Source: Pseudomaricurvus sp050633365 (lineage in GTDB: Bacteria; Pseudomonadota; Gammaproteobacteria; Pseudomonadales; Cellvibrionaceae). Taken from it: DNA of 64,000 nt. This document shows positions 62,001 to 62,124 of the stretch, piece after piece. Every line of letters begins with the position of its first letter. Position 1 is the stretch's first letter. A model generated the notes under the pieces. The model saw only the letters and a program-made list of their open reading frames with translations. It was not told where the DNA came from and searched no databases. Both the position numbers and the translations under genes were made by a program. The stretch is taken from assembly GCA_050633365.1 (NCBI GenBank), contig JBOEGJ010000014.1, positions 7,448-71,447 on the forward strand, read 5' to 3'.

Positions 62001-62124
62001 TCTGCTCAGCCAAGTAGCGGTTCTTGCGCTTGGCCTTGATGGATTGAGAATTCCAAAAGTACTTTTTCAGTTCGCGTCCGCGAATGAATTTAGACTGGAA
62101 TAAACGTGCGAATATATATTTCAT
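26008..62124 (-). CDS. Giant 12,038-residue LEPR-XLL-like / DUF4347 / RTX multi-domain exoprotein
   Basis: A single uninterrupted frame of 36,117 bases, predicted above 1.2 MDa. In order it has: a basic leader and MEARYLLSAD (42-51); DUF4347 (about 134-312); RTX blocks alternating with VCBS-like DGSY domains (nucleotides about 60700 to 53100); an L/D/F-rich membrane-free region (53030-47600); more RTX; an array of about 85-residue modules (45690-43000); a unique aromatic/His-rich island (40365-37620); Calx-beta-like domains (about 35975-35150); six WTVxIxGxxxxYT modules (34220-32390); and C-terminal RTX/GDNG super-repeats. I count five cysteines in all: C260 in DUF4347, two near 47.7 kb, and a pair near the C-terminus. 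There is no Sec signal peptide and no classical aromatic/acidic type I tail. GGG lies about 9 bases before the ATG. It probably binds calcium outside the cell and acts as an adhesin or surface filament. It is presumably the main cargo of the linked export genes. Confidence 0.95.
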   Translation of the reverse strand: MKYIFARLFQSKFIRGRELKKYFWNSQSIKAKRKNRYLAEQMEARYLLSADLAPFAGDQALRDQIDHQQVIQQIVENGHLEAEEDNKKPRLQREVLPEFFASNDDVTTAPEDRERYQAPDDNGVYFVQQLSGDQVVVVDTSIDDYEILLDRFMGPAMDELVFESIEGSSSQLATYRGESATVSVVLLSDDAQADSLDVIAGVLSEMTNVAALHVLSHAQEGELALGNTVLNNDNLTHYESVLRGWGESLTDSGDILFYGCNLSKGEAGFDFIERLAGITQADIAASENLTGNGRIGGDWILETEYGMVEVASAFSSNDPRYDGVLLAEHVAGQTTAVTEASDYGSSTSTINVDAEVDTLDISVLSGADGDIKILVAENGLITVTQGSKSGRFFNPSDSDIEGLIVGSAQNIEIVLSKGAYLPGKLSTSNSTFTGTLKIELQGTAGTNNVNFDNEKISRFGNIAGYLFDEIVSVTGHAGEDIMRGAHSDADDIGVEFHGGAGSDWVYGSEDNDTLSGDAGDDILRGLGGTDTLIGGTGDDTYVIRGDDWVSGDVAVTITEESSASSGNDILDLSQVDAGLTITIDNTLADENKLSVTADKTISVTGTTTEVSHTTTGGPVSYDAGAYTPKIPATITDVTTAGFNFFVNDGTGATASVSVGAITITEEEIRQVIGSVESLEDDIISADVSDSIAMPIPDVDLKPGGQIWMSLTGNIAFWDSANADGANPDAYVENGENAVTDINLSQYFTVPDAGASSPSQTFTLALGYSDATALGRTPALVQVTLASKTYSGSSAEIKAEWLHDIQEAIHSAIEAKTGETIVETLKAPVTVSQVMGRMSIVVDSGSIAFWDDANTGGSIDREVRGSGDAGAEMLLMDYFTVANEKSPNSGSPITKTHTFSLALGEYQENALAASAVAFQVTVEGKDYSSYGSSSEMYKAWASDVQNAIDVAFAAAHASNNNIQEAISNEKLTEVIMQLWQQKVEAEVRANGTKGGVNLGDPALDIDINDEGMLFIDAPTQTMTVSNTSTTVSEQAINFSVNGKNIETIKVPNTGLSSTTYKVGTISAAGQIALSFDGEQSNNLLDLSSVTNDIDVDIFGDGQVKVTINLASGAYVIIAEGVSDVILGKGANNNVVMSGSGSLAGSLRAAVGTDINATSFNLAYEANFAGDAVVNNTATAQVDGLYEAVSVQNADDSWVNLEGFTFNYIDVSAAASEALVFSDNLVTGSSNDDYLKNTGSEILVADGGRGNDILIGADGAVADSLSGGAGDDEIWGLGGDDTLEGDKGDDLLFGGEGRDTVLGGEGNDTLYSSAGGDTLSGGKGDDTYVFSGTGWNGTVIDENNGEGSFDSLDFTYTDTDVIFTIGATALTVTVGTDVINNITHIEKLVGGSANNTYAFQDNWINTLLIDNGEAASVTLDFSQVTANLKFTIKENGTVIVVDSNGNRASFTNVDNIKGGQGNNQYLVEKDGAISGYLDSSAGAANTLQSLDYTEATTIEPVVTDAVVVPNAVSYQLSSSPVVGKGLLQLKADGSYEYRVDADTDFTDLLDGESVVVSPSYIALDAADTQLGGDRTLTFTVTRTAGVLSVNGNDVAAVTGLNIDLSLDGATDATAAGQVDGFGGTVKGINLLVGTNKGDTFIAADGVETKLYGDVDDDTLTGGSAADLIVAGGGMDLVSGGDGGDTIEGQAGADHISGGGGDDEIFGGDDNDYIDGGADDDAVFGGAGDDIILGGTGADSLVGGQGDDLYVFSGDWGQDVDTITVLSATKPTSDSDSTPINLPLGSAQALQHGSINIATDGSYTYTPSAAASSYAIGQVYSDTFTFIVENDSGFSEEITKTITLVNGEITANEGYVGIDSEAAGLVLNGQLPLGDWLSGDVTVTGFGSNTTGFTPGAAGSAATGQSVNYLGSGELFMNSDGSYHFNVESAGLLDDTTDAPIGGKVKLLLDNGTSTKVVTINLAFTAAAGDGLVMVEGDNSSKAGAALVVGADSGLTKNTGIETRGVIEGEQGGTDTVSFAGLEALAASVENLAIDAVAAITTNLNLTFNAGALSVADSATTANTLQIGSGSLENIELIKGGQGNNNYIFEDLWGGKQDSEITLDDAAADTLSGHGKGTLDFSAVSSDLVFTIEKEKDESGAETGKVLITVSTSVEVTSTQLIRFGKSSAGSEFLIADDDTTTAVHRSETREITETVTHTVTATDIESLIGGTGENRFVFVGDVEFAGDIDGSGGVSTLDYSQYSTAVTVDLSTAAGVGSTTAVAGTVSQMNNIIGTEFADTLTGDANANTIDGGGEADVIDGGAGADKLIGGDGDDILRGAEGNDILDGGLGNDTLEGGDNDDTYIVDDSWDDRNTLLQVANPSQTETITDTHGNNTLDLSGLTADLAFTFTDNAGGTQLDIKADVTYKNSPIPKSNKIVINKNNTTTEAGDWNISSGSGADTFTVKDGVNFSGSIDAGEGVNTLDYYNASDLANGYKTAVTVNLATGAATGFKSGAAGKLTNIQNVWGSQAINAADNLTGNDKDNLFVLGDWNLSTHVDVVIGGDGNDTLSFVNFGDFGAGTEGITADLSTGEVYTSDTTDADAQDNIATLTSIENLIGGSADDTLIGNSDKNIIEGGAGDDTLAGGANDDTFVFADDWGTDTITDDDVGTDTLDFSKVTTDLNFNKGRIAADDTTAVAMATAMARDMVVTSGANSVTTDFSVEKFVEGQAENTKEQANILLDANAQDELIAGLMTLKDWANLISTNYTDWDELLATPVPILDATFGDLFKRQTTGFDTDGNPIESSIDFNTIVGNAIQAQVITPLMDLFWGDGITSRADATNNDDVTSDEVLALQDLIAADSYRIFDNIEEPNSGTLVFNTDGTYTLSVDTTGNQPTAVDIDPVYDFVDLANGESRDVSFRVIADHESGALSDSETVTITVSKDNHGVLLIDGSALMPFDASSILLGADVTSFTEGVAGAYTYAPTATDFPSLTDGDTTEVAFRYTSDGADYYVSLEVTNNSGSYDVVEVQSPLLSSDGANVVSGSVTAQSRDIFEITLNNRLMEFGVNLNLFKELDAVGLNLGGALSNIPGVSIDFQPELNNTLSFEFAFGLAVDDSSGTALPGEFYTRDASLVMETRVSEDDIDATVDFGLIKGGVVDGSIELLAQLQLQALGDLTQTQLLAAIADSAVLDSQLSVDLSKDSGFKAVLPVSVEVGDLGLELPDLPVITIATVGFPDLSGLSNPLAGIADFFSDLEIDLPDLSKLFSLSSLSLDNILDLLKGAFDYLTDLEIFSFDIPGFNLSLDGIFNSLLPDFSGLKAFFNDLIEDIRSAFAVIPNGLAGLADWIEGRLDELFALLPSGFSLPEFDLSFLFDGWNFGFDWDFDWDFLYNFDFDIDLPDVADLFGVDFVETTFDASGQLLLDAQLDFDLDLDFDVKEFGLAGLLARGKVNPFNYAYLGDNSGVNFSAVAGGVDLNAEATVGVFGQELGFWGRDGSGLITLDMGAGLKDINTGRYSMTQLQQAGLDAIEITLEGDANFDLPVYFPTEDNPAGGSGEDLNADGYADNQIHLGVDFGLDADLKPELGDFEVVFPQGIFDLKNMGLLSLDSVLDMLQNLLDEVMGEEFTAYGVDAGSLTVSQWSVDSVLAAGSGFSQIPDVTKIVRTLDGNKTLNQFDDGTGSLVWGLERRINDADLTEVELDVYSFVDVAASSDQVTAIINEVTGVGTLTRWLKADGDEIWGLLDSGSVEEYSFDGSAWVAGATVAASSLSQAWTVQSGLLYQDIPLVDKSVDELIGQGAASVGDAIQDVLDTARNASENIYDMVDYINSELRTVFDLADDIDLLTAEYADSILDFDFSIDTLYQSSLALALDVDDLGLDQWGLDGLDDLLEINAEGTIDLLASASLDLGFGFDLSYILDPVLYVDETSGFEVLLSAAAEDLNFVLGLDLGLPFGPLGLLAEGGSAALEMGFNAGFDSFDVDADGDGDGFLELNELGSAFGVDAYGSADLNLPMYFPIKSMPLGGSENDGDGDGVADNTLAASAGFQWDPASGFATDYSYSIPKFGFSKSDAIAALIGLLNDPENLLTGLEGFFDGINTVADGIANIELPLIGGDSFDELADSLYSLQGGVLGALRDVSGGPLEDYELGGGLGAWLEEQARLGNSVFDAVLDKVRTELFNGLKDVNSDLFAFVVPIYDEYGAEQYDEFGKLMTRIPTSPDDIELVFSPEGLLTFNLKFGGLLLGDFTYSEIPAGDLVADVDERGMSYFTRTGSDGAYQYHASYDYDPLATYYLRESLVDKVDVPLDFSVGIPGINLEVDAEIEVIMDYLMGIGLGIGVIDAATLDTGVYLDTSGINTAGEEIALDVQAALADNSSLNGTLGFLAMDITNDEALGGGFTGLSGHLGVDITDGNGDGRLLIGEEIGVDLNASAKAEAKLYGQVATSVGDILPSIKTVLEYSQELNATLSLLGESSFEIGDPEVILHDLTLDIGSVFDSFLGDTFSVISDVVTPLKPLVDLLTMEIDLGITKLQFIDIAYLKLPAQTVDTAKKVLNAIDATIEFLSSVDNMQGEINFGTFNLTGGMLSNPNQQADSSNTGSPTGGSSTADSSTQDAIAGPDQGGLSATAGTKNFRIPVLEDPMSVLNFVLGKGEVDLFWYNLPDLALEFGYEKTFMVYPGLNLGLGGAIGAYTNFDFGFDTRGISEWMDTGFDMAESWRIFNGFYLDDHGIENTDLDEFEATLKAEVYAKASLGIGGIVEAGVKGGIEAVIGFDLNDLETAFQNDLPIGDGKLYGSELIERITHGPQCLFDVQGQLAVFVEAFLWVGIDMGFSTITLFEAKDRFVEEIIKEFSWECIHEAPRDIAYRATNSGGAITENPVGDTLVLEYRGDDSDGSQNYTVDVLAIDENLKLETLVEDGYIDTEFYTREEEQALSTQLANWRANPPRNSEGEIDEIIIVSTGLRSELFRASQINHVVVNGTDHDGTDPDTGSFDRYKISKLNGRVETLTLNAGKGDDIIDIIADSEVGEQLNGITIFGGDGDDRINVDSVLLSQAGVYLLKGDAGEDSIKVSGENAAYGSGSGSMTLDGGSGDDSIFGGKGADTVHGGTGFDVIATYEGDDVIRGGYETPAVYVDANGALRNADLYQPDGEPYGTADGNQGYNENGFPSIFSTETNGAYLFDSSIGLFRLANTGDYLFDAGINEYRLAESGETATHYYSYKTSNFIANETGTHKATPVDIDGVAVVIRSFHGDVIYGGLGSDTIYGDGGWDQLYGGDPRDPASAGDGNNIIHGGIGNDIIDAGTGALEAYGDAGDDTISWTYVDIAGTPTLIVEGGEGIDTLEAIITDSDSSIHLSDSLSAIDAGGAHYASLDIDGDVMDLDVENLRIDTLGGRDSVSADDLLDTSLLSVDIQLGNDQATMWQVERDYDGNHQVYPADYSSILVKTPKLDDFGNVVKDSNGITVLVPVEPHTYIDGYKENSYFYRFDLADGGSYLVNADGSPKLIDKDVVAGVSGADQSIALADGLDRVTLYFGYDEGAALNGRAADITTPTNPTDSVILTLGMSAAEVEAAIESMASVNDVTVTVAEGADDPAAGSEINPWIITINSATSAETFAYHYQLQGFSGSLAVKDDTRSNTVFYRLNSDTAEYLFDASGAPILIENELTADLSADNQIQHLVLQSYETNGVIWYGNKGIAFEQADLPNGAALLEARLNGLLGVGNSVSVSGIGSEDNPWEFVFTGPAAALELVTGGTPVDTSLTYTRVESTALIAAAPENLRQEFSWPSEAVSLEFTLGAQPPVTVDFLAVVTDPALALDTLSPTKRAEAVAQAKADAIKAALDGVIAPDSVSVIIPQTASDPWQVVFHAATVDALEVAVVRVQAPTQQAASANDQNSVQTFTTSSVETQLWFGDDTLVIDAATTAASLQVELEAFASLSSANIEVAKSGSDWTITLTPTANPDFIFGAFFFASLEATDQSLASAEVIVDNSIQTLAFDDLRTLWYGDEGVNIDFNGTAASIESAIESLAAVAQVHVAGSANNWQVTIVEATINDDGHSKLLNSNSSDAALIADERVRHHSAAIAEQIIGFESWQVSSYFSYNGERVLIESSATAEEIEAALETLSSITDVQVASYAGLDTATSPWSAAWSVSFIDAERDTGGEHYSLSNISSVQQMRETAESTEVSNIQLQSIESSIFENGTRLTVSPSSSITLDSSFDSKTDLEKAAYLQSELISNTALTTLSVTFDGTNFVFDSPNLELSLTAINAARELGPKVLQGEAGTERSATIEMPEGLVAAQFSYDGVSASIDLSNEIDGLGDIDLAATNARIASDLNAAFAATAIGTFVVERATVDGPWQISVTEFAEATDLTVVFDLTGVGFDAVKLSAPATYHTIDKLDDSGNWVLQTVGANHAVLLTEQTGSSVEGYLSAYQTVDVEGPRMVEKDVWDYNSDGVLEKTGETDWYLDPVYVNDNDVDDVTISGSDSHDDAFIIGHLWKGEGSAAQVAEFDTLQIDHYRVGQEDRQLSFIIRGIDLDDNDDDPDDETNTGARDQITIRGDATDTANGGDDLIVAGFMPENDDIISTQIITAHVVDGLMLVGGGGDDRIVGSDGDDIIDSGLGNDKVTGGAGQDIFIDASGDDEVDTLLEKRDLNFSLSDQRLLVTGEEELLGETTTINESEITINVFENFELFGGAHANNFAINDFTKQVTLDGAVGSDIYVITLSGDIVGKSTVAVVDSGSNESEDSDTVEIWGGGNGLIQDDTLHLDVDTAHQQVEYDADATDPFTLSYRGYETTSLLQSSSADQVRDALLALRDSSGQALLTDIAVTGEGTELDPWLIDIFAGLTNPEGKFYKISSSDAAKARVSRAYVQRLEADLAAALLAGKPDIDAMFDKPQFSIQQFYVRDGNSAASPTFNLAYNNVSHSFVLPTNPNDDGNFTKAEQTARKDARNAYIEAELEKITGLRDVEVKGSGTHRDAWRVEIIDAEKDSKGNFYQLTTLDTGVVSTPLDIADAAATTAPSLSLTDPDVYQRVYYDRGAENVEVHGGLGADTIISDDSMAAIRVSGDEGDDNFLIGRVIETETVTLADGRIIDVVKGDDGITAGVSVNGYFFGGSGDDYFEVNHNVGVLELYGESGDDTFFLKAHLQSDGEELAGNKVTAGAGDEENNIDESDSDVLINYVQNNRVVINGGSGFDTVVVAGTALADAFYIFTDNTGKQYLYGAGLKLEGVSNIERLALVTGGGDDEIYLYGLNAELELLINTGSGDDEVILGGGEETFEVVYPESSAVYTVEKELYEDQVNGAPELRYNDIIFHKRNAQGAEMQALFQEFFRKWYKNNETSDEVNAEVAAVLMNPIHWKLLEANLSVALKLYAQAVERAQDDPVANVTLWDRIDFGNITKGIYQEVNEAFYGTSQYGADVDKFEEAILKSVTDGLDSDGDFEFGFSTTSNAPELPDSISYQDLLNISPDRAVLTQAQKDALAAATQDEIDNGFDYDYLNNSVKNEDRDLQAGNRSLDYVFFEEFLRKTIAHSIWGGHVQADQIYTSAENGRGGAHYGGGDDGGKRVDNWGYDPDLYVGDLYFDSVTQKKTATAYHWSWGLFGYHSYEYTYDAKIDAVPGAEASHNHWIPSDIWSEGQGSNLFRDLMAMFYEVEAVMPTDVDETPNVKQNYVATTVTGDASYRFDDLTQRTVTKILPANFDLSEIAGTLRLAGGPGTDSLTLNVKDSSGATLNVGRVDLDLAEYNYNQDTNLISYVDEFGVTQTGFTGLLENVNHDDVQGALARANKQAQIGVLDGLVDGAANSGLDDATVNLQIESEEQTLSLSDDLQTLRDAAAALVPNASQTSLQTSIENFAKKVQELLGLQEDGVDIVGSGEFSLDRLNALIGNATLLDWINTETDGKAQAVQDALQSVYSFLTLSTAKTTLGNDYTWEAETALKVYTRSDLDLSQRSARYEYSQQIWDEGLLSDANAWYQGTGGYAGLTGVDDAVTESDLLADNSKAEETLRLLRIIYSVGNPSDSGYVFESKVGDTNALKGNTIAMEEAYINALNLLNTSYYTYAYFGVDSSGDPKLEAVSIERFNADVAHENLLDYTADLKDATGVKYGETTERYLTESNWAVYRAALLADAGNPTGVGTEFTEANVDALIRITQMQNTVDIQAVLNDGLILQKKTGASANDEYSVDISSFQDTAGFYLPETITVNKTTSVDVTVQSAYVEDRIDGSSYEVSYDTIELENSEWDGVWLRGFENATFNVNADLIDDKGNDDASDDEVVAVYDVADTVNMTDGVDWLDIEINTGGGVDSINLDADTIMDRLVLNSGEGDDQVHVALENTDNVTINLGDGGDTLNISATGLQASVFAGDGADDTINVNYNAAAEQTFLNGIGGVLNLYGQDGSDIYNIALAGAGSSIINVDDLSIGDAEGINTLNVFGTNEVDDFLFRPNSINAVQMELDDEGNRVAGNFIERINYGSDLNGGINVYGRDGDDNFTFDDTSAVMTVFGDAGNDSFQVGQVFNSPRDAQAGLFGDDLPLPTTPITKGFITNGISYAATLKGGTGEDSFTIYRNTKEISLYGEEDNDTFLIRSFVLLNPDDPKAPFTNINGGQGADFISYALNSPVNISGGDGFDTVTILGTEFGDDFVVTASGVYGAGRYTNFEGIENLVIDGMEGNDTFYVHSTNENVQLNLIGGLGSDTFETAGGNNGDAVSVVADDLLGHSGLIENVITSGDDRLDAVNAMISANVLDDDEAGVLIRPVAGSLRAFEDEDGTALVDPNSITTYEIVLTRPPKDVVRITATAVVPTEEAQQLGAKGVALNGNETATTLLFDRSNWFVAQTITVTALQDLLAEGNQFVEIRHSVMEGLTDQDGDEYDRLSVSRMVVEVVDDDKASVVISKNNGSPLVAEDISEINQDSYRVVLSKQPTEDVTVTVTNDGQLLLSDDDGATFADSVELTFTSTNWRDVQTVVFSAKADTVVEGTHYGRISHQVSSVDTDYDGFDMGVVDVTIADGDTPTLLLLEKVITDMDGDDTTLDDVITSYQLQTDSSTRVVERATTGILAQGEVLADASGSLFSGSVGIAEIDELTGNDADFVAQELSLAKWSKARNNNIADSENTPHLTVNATGDGTRDYFQFVVESGPVDFTADVDSGYQSGDSIWWQSSLRLLKLVDGEYVPVDGANPYVPTFGSASVDAGSEDVGGRTNDAFLTMSNLGEGVYVLEVDGTINPSATYGTGVPEDVDYQLHLSLEDQEISEFKFIPASVLENSSSATGQQLSTKNDDGSDKNTGWYVTPNENIGTVDGSIDDSMSHITVEGTGSNNKDVYLFEVTADMLSGVAGVQDAAESTTGQTDGWYRSAGIDFPDTVTDGDRWIVTVSGEEYTVTANDTSTGATLAQDLVDQLTHATTGLNATFYNNARSLFSVNLVDTNNVMISNADVDEGVGFRLDIQHEVTVASAQSSQALQKSDFALSDMSSFANLSSDQVWTLTIGNTDFTYSPDNSPRYTEIAEGLIAKVKSDTPPGLGADYRIEYSGFVAGNTLSITDLNTTAVTLTVMENEEVDAVSSELVARSFTIGDAGIVSDGQEWTVNIDGTSKTYTVVDSGDAGWVAPTLAEIAADLATQFDNDLSGSYTVSYTAGDSVFAVERTDGSAMTTTSSALGNGTLTTSNNQYQQKLVLDGSITADAWQVMAGSVVVSDETDGSLALDTIGDNLADNIDSAYTAVYNSATNTLLVKRVDGGQPNLSLRADELVSGVAATSSIIVYSQSIDVAGLQVAGDDWTLSIAGEGSHSLTATADLDAMAALFDAQFANHSITASGDELVIVANDEGQVSADLAIASDESLLDTISDTQDRWDKFTLELSADSSPAVGDAWTITVDGVEFTHLVTQADIDDSDAINHVVADHLMQLLNTAGLTTSSSASGATVVIGDAGQIDDAVVTHVRLASAQGLFDIDFGLSYTDVSSNTNYGYSNNVTIDNIAGHDYLKTFEQIFTSTTITQVSSYVPYLKIYDQNGDLIPASEIVDLSADLDVGSSNVNDPMLLALFDTVGTYSVEVGYEVTYSKSQSVTTRVEQTHYEANYIPIINYLDISLSGFSSTTSSDYSVLETSVTERGMSESYQLNISLDGHGLDTEFVDVVGMTLTMLSGNSVGESAIITGYDVLNDTFTVDRSDLSFVTGDRYEISYTIEDKYSSYAGADWHGDDYFMVLSGTPDDDVSVAIGGVETRSYNGELAFSGNAELDEVQVETSKNSVSFTTGTWDSLQAVDVSAIEDLLIDGSDVKVFALGAERTNLIRGPVFINGGEQIGADYALNNPVMLPNETNLFPSEGSVTVSAGNQITDLTAESWDPDAKAFVSGFDARIASNPYEVSIMRAGELVAVVDIESISDDLFTLTLAELPEGVILMDGDEYFVRPVNLNTRVDEAVQIDVLNIYNGNSPADESLVLTENRITGLGMGGDRTIAGTEVKGGIHYDNIEALSLDLGSGIDIVTVESTHEGSTHINSGGGNDDVTVKTVSGVTRIETGSGDDVITVRSDEQLVDEIAALLVVDMGAADTLGDVLNVDDSGDAADNQLQVNDTSLIGLDMPSLAAQQELLVRAAGGNFDIDFGSYGVLNNIAYGIDASSLIAALNAHFGVDSGVSVEQETSASGERYTITFGGELAGQIIPVMIADITNLTEDDDTSKDARIEELRIGAITAISGNVQTLRVEATSGTFRVEVLGQQIDIAWDADADEFIDALAPALNPNNHRNTLNNNEALPATDNVSVVKMGNDWIVQFQGEFADAALMAVSGASVATRVDGINYYGVETLNIDTGSGDDQINVRSTYVDTVTNIDSGLGDDRLEVADSADGDFVNQTNADGTVDLIRGELNLDAGAGINQLYISDFDSSDDSVPVIITDTSVTGLAPAVINYTATGGNFDNNLVIWTGSGDDQVTVASVYTESITVTSLYTNLGNDRVVVTATDDLLNPAHAALAAPLGFETRRLDIFGNDGDDVIDASSATLAIRVNAGDGDDIIEGSQGDDVLYGNADDDQISGNEGVDRIYGEQGFDTLDGDDGNDVILGGSEIDVIRGNAGDDDIDGGSGDDIIFGDEGEAQNAAGTSLLASQLVDLETIITLNLSVSGNDLIRSSEGDDRILAGLGDDQVNEFEGSNIIIGDLGDIAYLAGSVVRVRSRETVGDVDTITVGESGVRNQVLGGQGADIIDVLFGDAVIAGDNATITWQAQVLRSFESNDATNGGDDTINVDVDNSVVIAGQGDDTITAGDGEHFIFTDHGAMTWAQNGIVQQLISRDLDQGGDDVVSLGAGGNTVIAGKGDDQVTTTAGDDDIIGDNGQIDYDANGDVILMQTTDVDVSTAGNDTLLAGDGFNRVLGGLGQDAITTGDGIDHIQSDSGEFQYINNVLIRATSTAFGEGDDDSVNAGNGAAVVLLGDGDDTLNAGDGIKEVIGDHGEMLWTNSGVIQQIRTLAATFGGDDVINILGDDNTILAGKGDDQVTTTAGDDDIIGDNGQIDYDANGDVILMQTTDVDVSTAGNDTLLAGDGFNRVLGGLGQDAITTGNGQSTILGDNGELQYLNDVRIRATSTTPNAGGDDVITVGDGEDTIIAGDGDDQVVGGDGDKQVIGDHGEILWRNNGVVEQLRTGQPSVGGNDNVQLGDGDNTVAGGQGDDVITTGAGNDDIIGDNGVIDYDTSGDMTQMQTTDVDASTTGDDIIDSGAGNDRILAGLDDDSVNAGAGDDVVFGDQGTITYANNQFVEAITNDPTLGGSDQMDLGEGNDRAFGGGGDDQINGDAGDDIIFGDFGVMGFDDLDQFFVDTSDLGLGGDDVIDGGEGFDRLLGGAGADQFVGQFLEDLILGNYGRITDVPSLNGVVVSTVPEILGLIGGSQEGLYTGRTILPELTWDPVTQVLSVFGAEGAGQDQTGLNFVPVSLSAEASQLSEAELIQFLQNLPSTETGDTQTEEDKRNEQECLSPVDENGDPVELPEGAIPCEQDGDGTAPVSSQVEQPVISSADNDDTLMPKLASAAILAAVRRQGWHVSPSTSKRQKMQQQWAQRNATPFTEKQVLTWKGGKLSPDDQAH
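26660..28900 (-). repeat. C-terminal GDNG super-repeats (period about 175 residues at their clearest)
   Basis: Units alternate RTX-like rungs with a hairpin of the type (I/V)(I/F)GD(N/H)G.(I/M/L).(Y/W)...G, for example IIGDNGQIDYDANGDVILMQ and VIGDHGEMLWTNSGVIQQIR. A variable T/D-rich loop ending GGDD follows each. About ten such hairpins can be counted. Two neighbouring units are nearly identical in DNA, as listed separately. Confidence 0.8.
27576..28310 (-). repeat. Two nearly identical 210 bp DNA copies, 525 bp apart
   Basis: 27576-27785 and 28101-28310 match at all but a handful of positions (differences seen at about 27583, 27634, 27648 and 27744 in the first copy). The offset of 525 bp is 175 codons, so the duplication preserves frame. 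The near identity of synonymous positions points to recent unequal crossing-over or gene conversion. Confidence 0.85.
28960..29290 (-). repeat. C-terminal RTX beta-roll of the first giant
   Basis: About ten consecutive nonapeptides can be read, including IIEGSQGDDVLYGNADDDQI and VIRGNAGDDDIDGGSGDDII. This is the most regular RTX run in the window and a strong prediction of a calcium-filled beta-roll. Confidence 0.85.
32390..34220 (-). repeat. Array of six WTVxIxGxxxxYT modules
   Basis: Six copies of about 85-100 residues, each starting with the pattern (G/S)(D/Q)xW(T/I)(V/L)x(I/V)xGxxF/Y. Examples are DGDRWIVTVSGEEYTVTAND, SSDQVWTLTIGNTDFTYSPD, DGQEWTVNIDGTSKTYTVVD, AGDDWTLSIAGEGSHSL and VGDAWTITVDGVEFTHLV; the fourth (ADAWQVMAGSVVV) is the most diverged. 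A helix (AxxLxxQ(L/F)) and a second sheet (YTVSYTAGDSVFAVERTDG) follow. I take them as repeated small alpha/beta domains along the fibre; no name is assigned. Confidence 0.65.
35150..35975 (-). repeat. Tandem Calx-beta-like domains
   Basis: Two to three copies follow a Calx-beta-like scheme: DDDEAGVLIRP...TYEIVLTRPPKDVVRITA...NWFVAQTITVTALQD...EIRHSV, then VVDDDKASVVI...SYRVVLSKQPTEDVTVTV...NWRDVQTVVFSAKAD...RISHQVSS. Such domains bind calcium at strand-edge Asp/Glu clusters and occur in adhesins. Confidence 0.7.
37620..40365 (-). other. Unique non-repetitive island of about 915 residues in the first giant
   Basis: Unlike everything around it, this part is helix-rich with many aromatic, Lys and His residues: LFQEFFRKWYKNNETSDEVN, NPIHWKLLEANLSVALKLYA, FFEEFLRKTIAHSIWGGHV, TATAYHWSWGLFGYHSYEYT and AEASHNHWIPSDIW. 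A Gly-rich loop (NGRGGAHYGGGDDGGKRVDN) lies in the middle. No RTX nonapeptides occur inside. It could be a catalytic, binding or effector domain carried by the fibre. I do not recognise the family. Confidence 0.6.
42280..42420 (-). repeat. Short RTX block
   Basis: The translation contains VGGGGDDRIVGSDGDDIIDS followed by GLGNDKVTGGAGQDIFIDAS, a compact RTX roll between the module array and the unique island. Confidence 0.7.
43000..45690 (-). repeat. Array of about eight diverged modules of 80-100 residues
   Basis: Each module has a strand with LWYGD/LWFGD/YFSYNG, then a helix of the type AxxxxAxLExLxxl, then VxVxxxxxxxPWxVxFxxA. Examples are SVQTFTTSSVETQLWFGDD, SIQTLAFDDLRTLWYGDEG and IESAIESLAAVAQVHVAGS. 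Two further copies lie at about 41220-41900. The fold is not recognised. The phrase DAERD..G.HYSL or its relatives closes several copies. Confidence 0.6.
46240..47130 (-). repeat. RTX blocks in the middle of the first giant
   Basis: Nonapeptides such as LDGGSGDDSIFGGKGADTVH (about 46820-47130) and IYGGLGSDTIYGDGGWDQLY (about 46240-46450) are interrupted by a polar loop with repeated FDAGxNEYRL/FRLANTG phrases. They are predicted calcium-binding beta-rolls. Confidence 0.7.
47600..53030 (-). other. L/D/F-rich region of about 1,800 residues, domain not recognised
   Basis: This stretch of the first giant is free of RTX repeats. It is built of short segments such as LPDLSKLFSLSSLSLDNIL, DFDLDLDFDVKEFGLAG, LPMYFPIKSMPLGGSEND and LPVYFPTEDNPAGGSGED. 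The paired LP(V/M)YFP...GG motifs, each followed by a D-rich loop (DLNADGYADNQ, DGDGDGVADNT), show an internal duplication. At 51965-52075 it becomes a striking alternation of F/W and D (FDWDFDWDFLYNFDFDIDLPD). Two of the protein's five cysteines (PQCLFDV, WECIHEAP) lie at its end. Function unknown. Confidence 0.6.
54200..60700 (-). repeat. RTX nonapeptide blocks alternating with beta domains, N-terminal quarter of the first giant
   Basis: GGxGxDxLx clusters lie at about 60490-60690, 58130-58460, 56870-57240, 55080-55320 and 54210-54340. Several end in GDDTYV(F/I)xxxW, for example GGTGDDTYVIRGDDW, GGKGDDTYVFSGTGW, GGDNDDTYIVDDSWDD and GGANDDTFVFADDWG. This cap leads into LDLS/LDFS strands. 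Each block should form a Ca2+-dependent beta-roll. VCBS-like strands with (G/D)G(S/T)Y(T/E)(Y/L) occur between blocks near 57500, 56720, 56360, 53530 and 53250. Confidence 0.8.
61189..61725 (-). other. DUF4347 domain
   Basis: Residues about 134-312 show the family pattern: VVVVDTSIDDYEILLD, ALHVLSHAQEGELALGNTVL, GDILFYGCNLSKGEAG, ADIAASENLTGNGRIGGDW. DUF4347 is typical of the N-termini of very large calcium-binding exoproteins, directly after a LEPR-type motif. H216 and C260 stand where a clan CD (caspase-like) His/Cys pair would be expected. The usual SHG is SHA here. Confidence 0.8.
61972..62124 (-). other. Basic leader plus LEPR-XLL-like motif of the first giant protein
   Basis: Residues 1-51 carry many K and R residues (RGRELKKYFW, IKAKRKNRYL) and end in MEARYLLSAD. 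The canonical LEPR proline is alanine here, but E, R, LLSAD and the spacing are kept. No continuous hydrophobic core is present, so an ordinary Sec signal peptide is unlikely. The second giant has the matching element. Confidence 0.75.
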
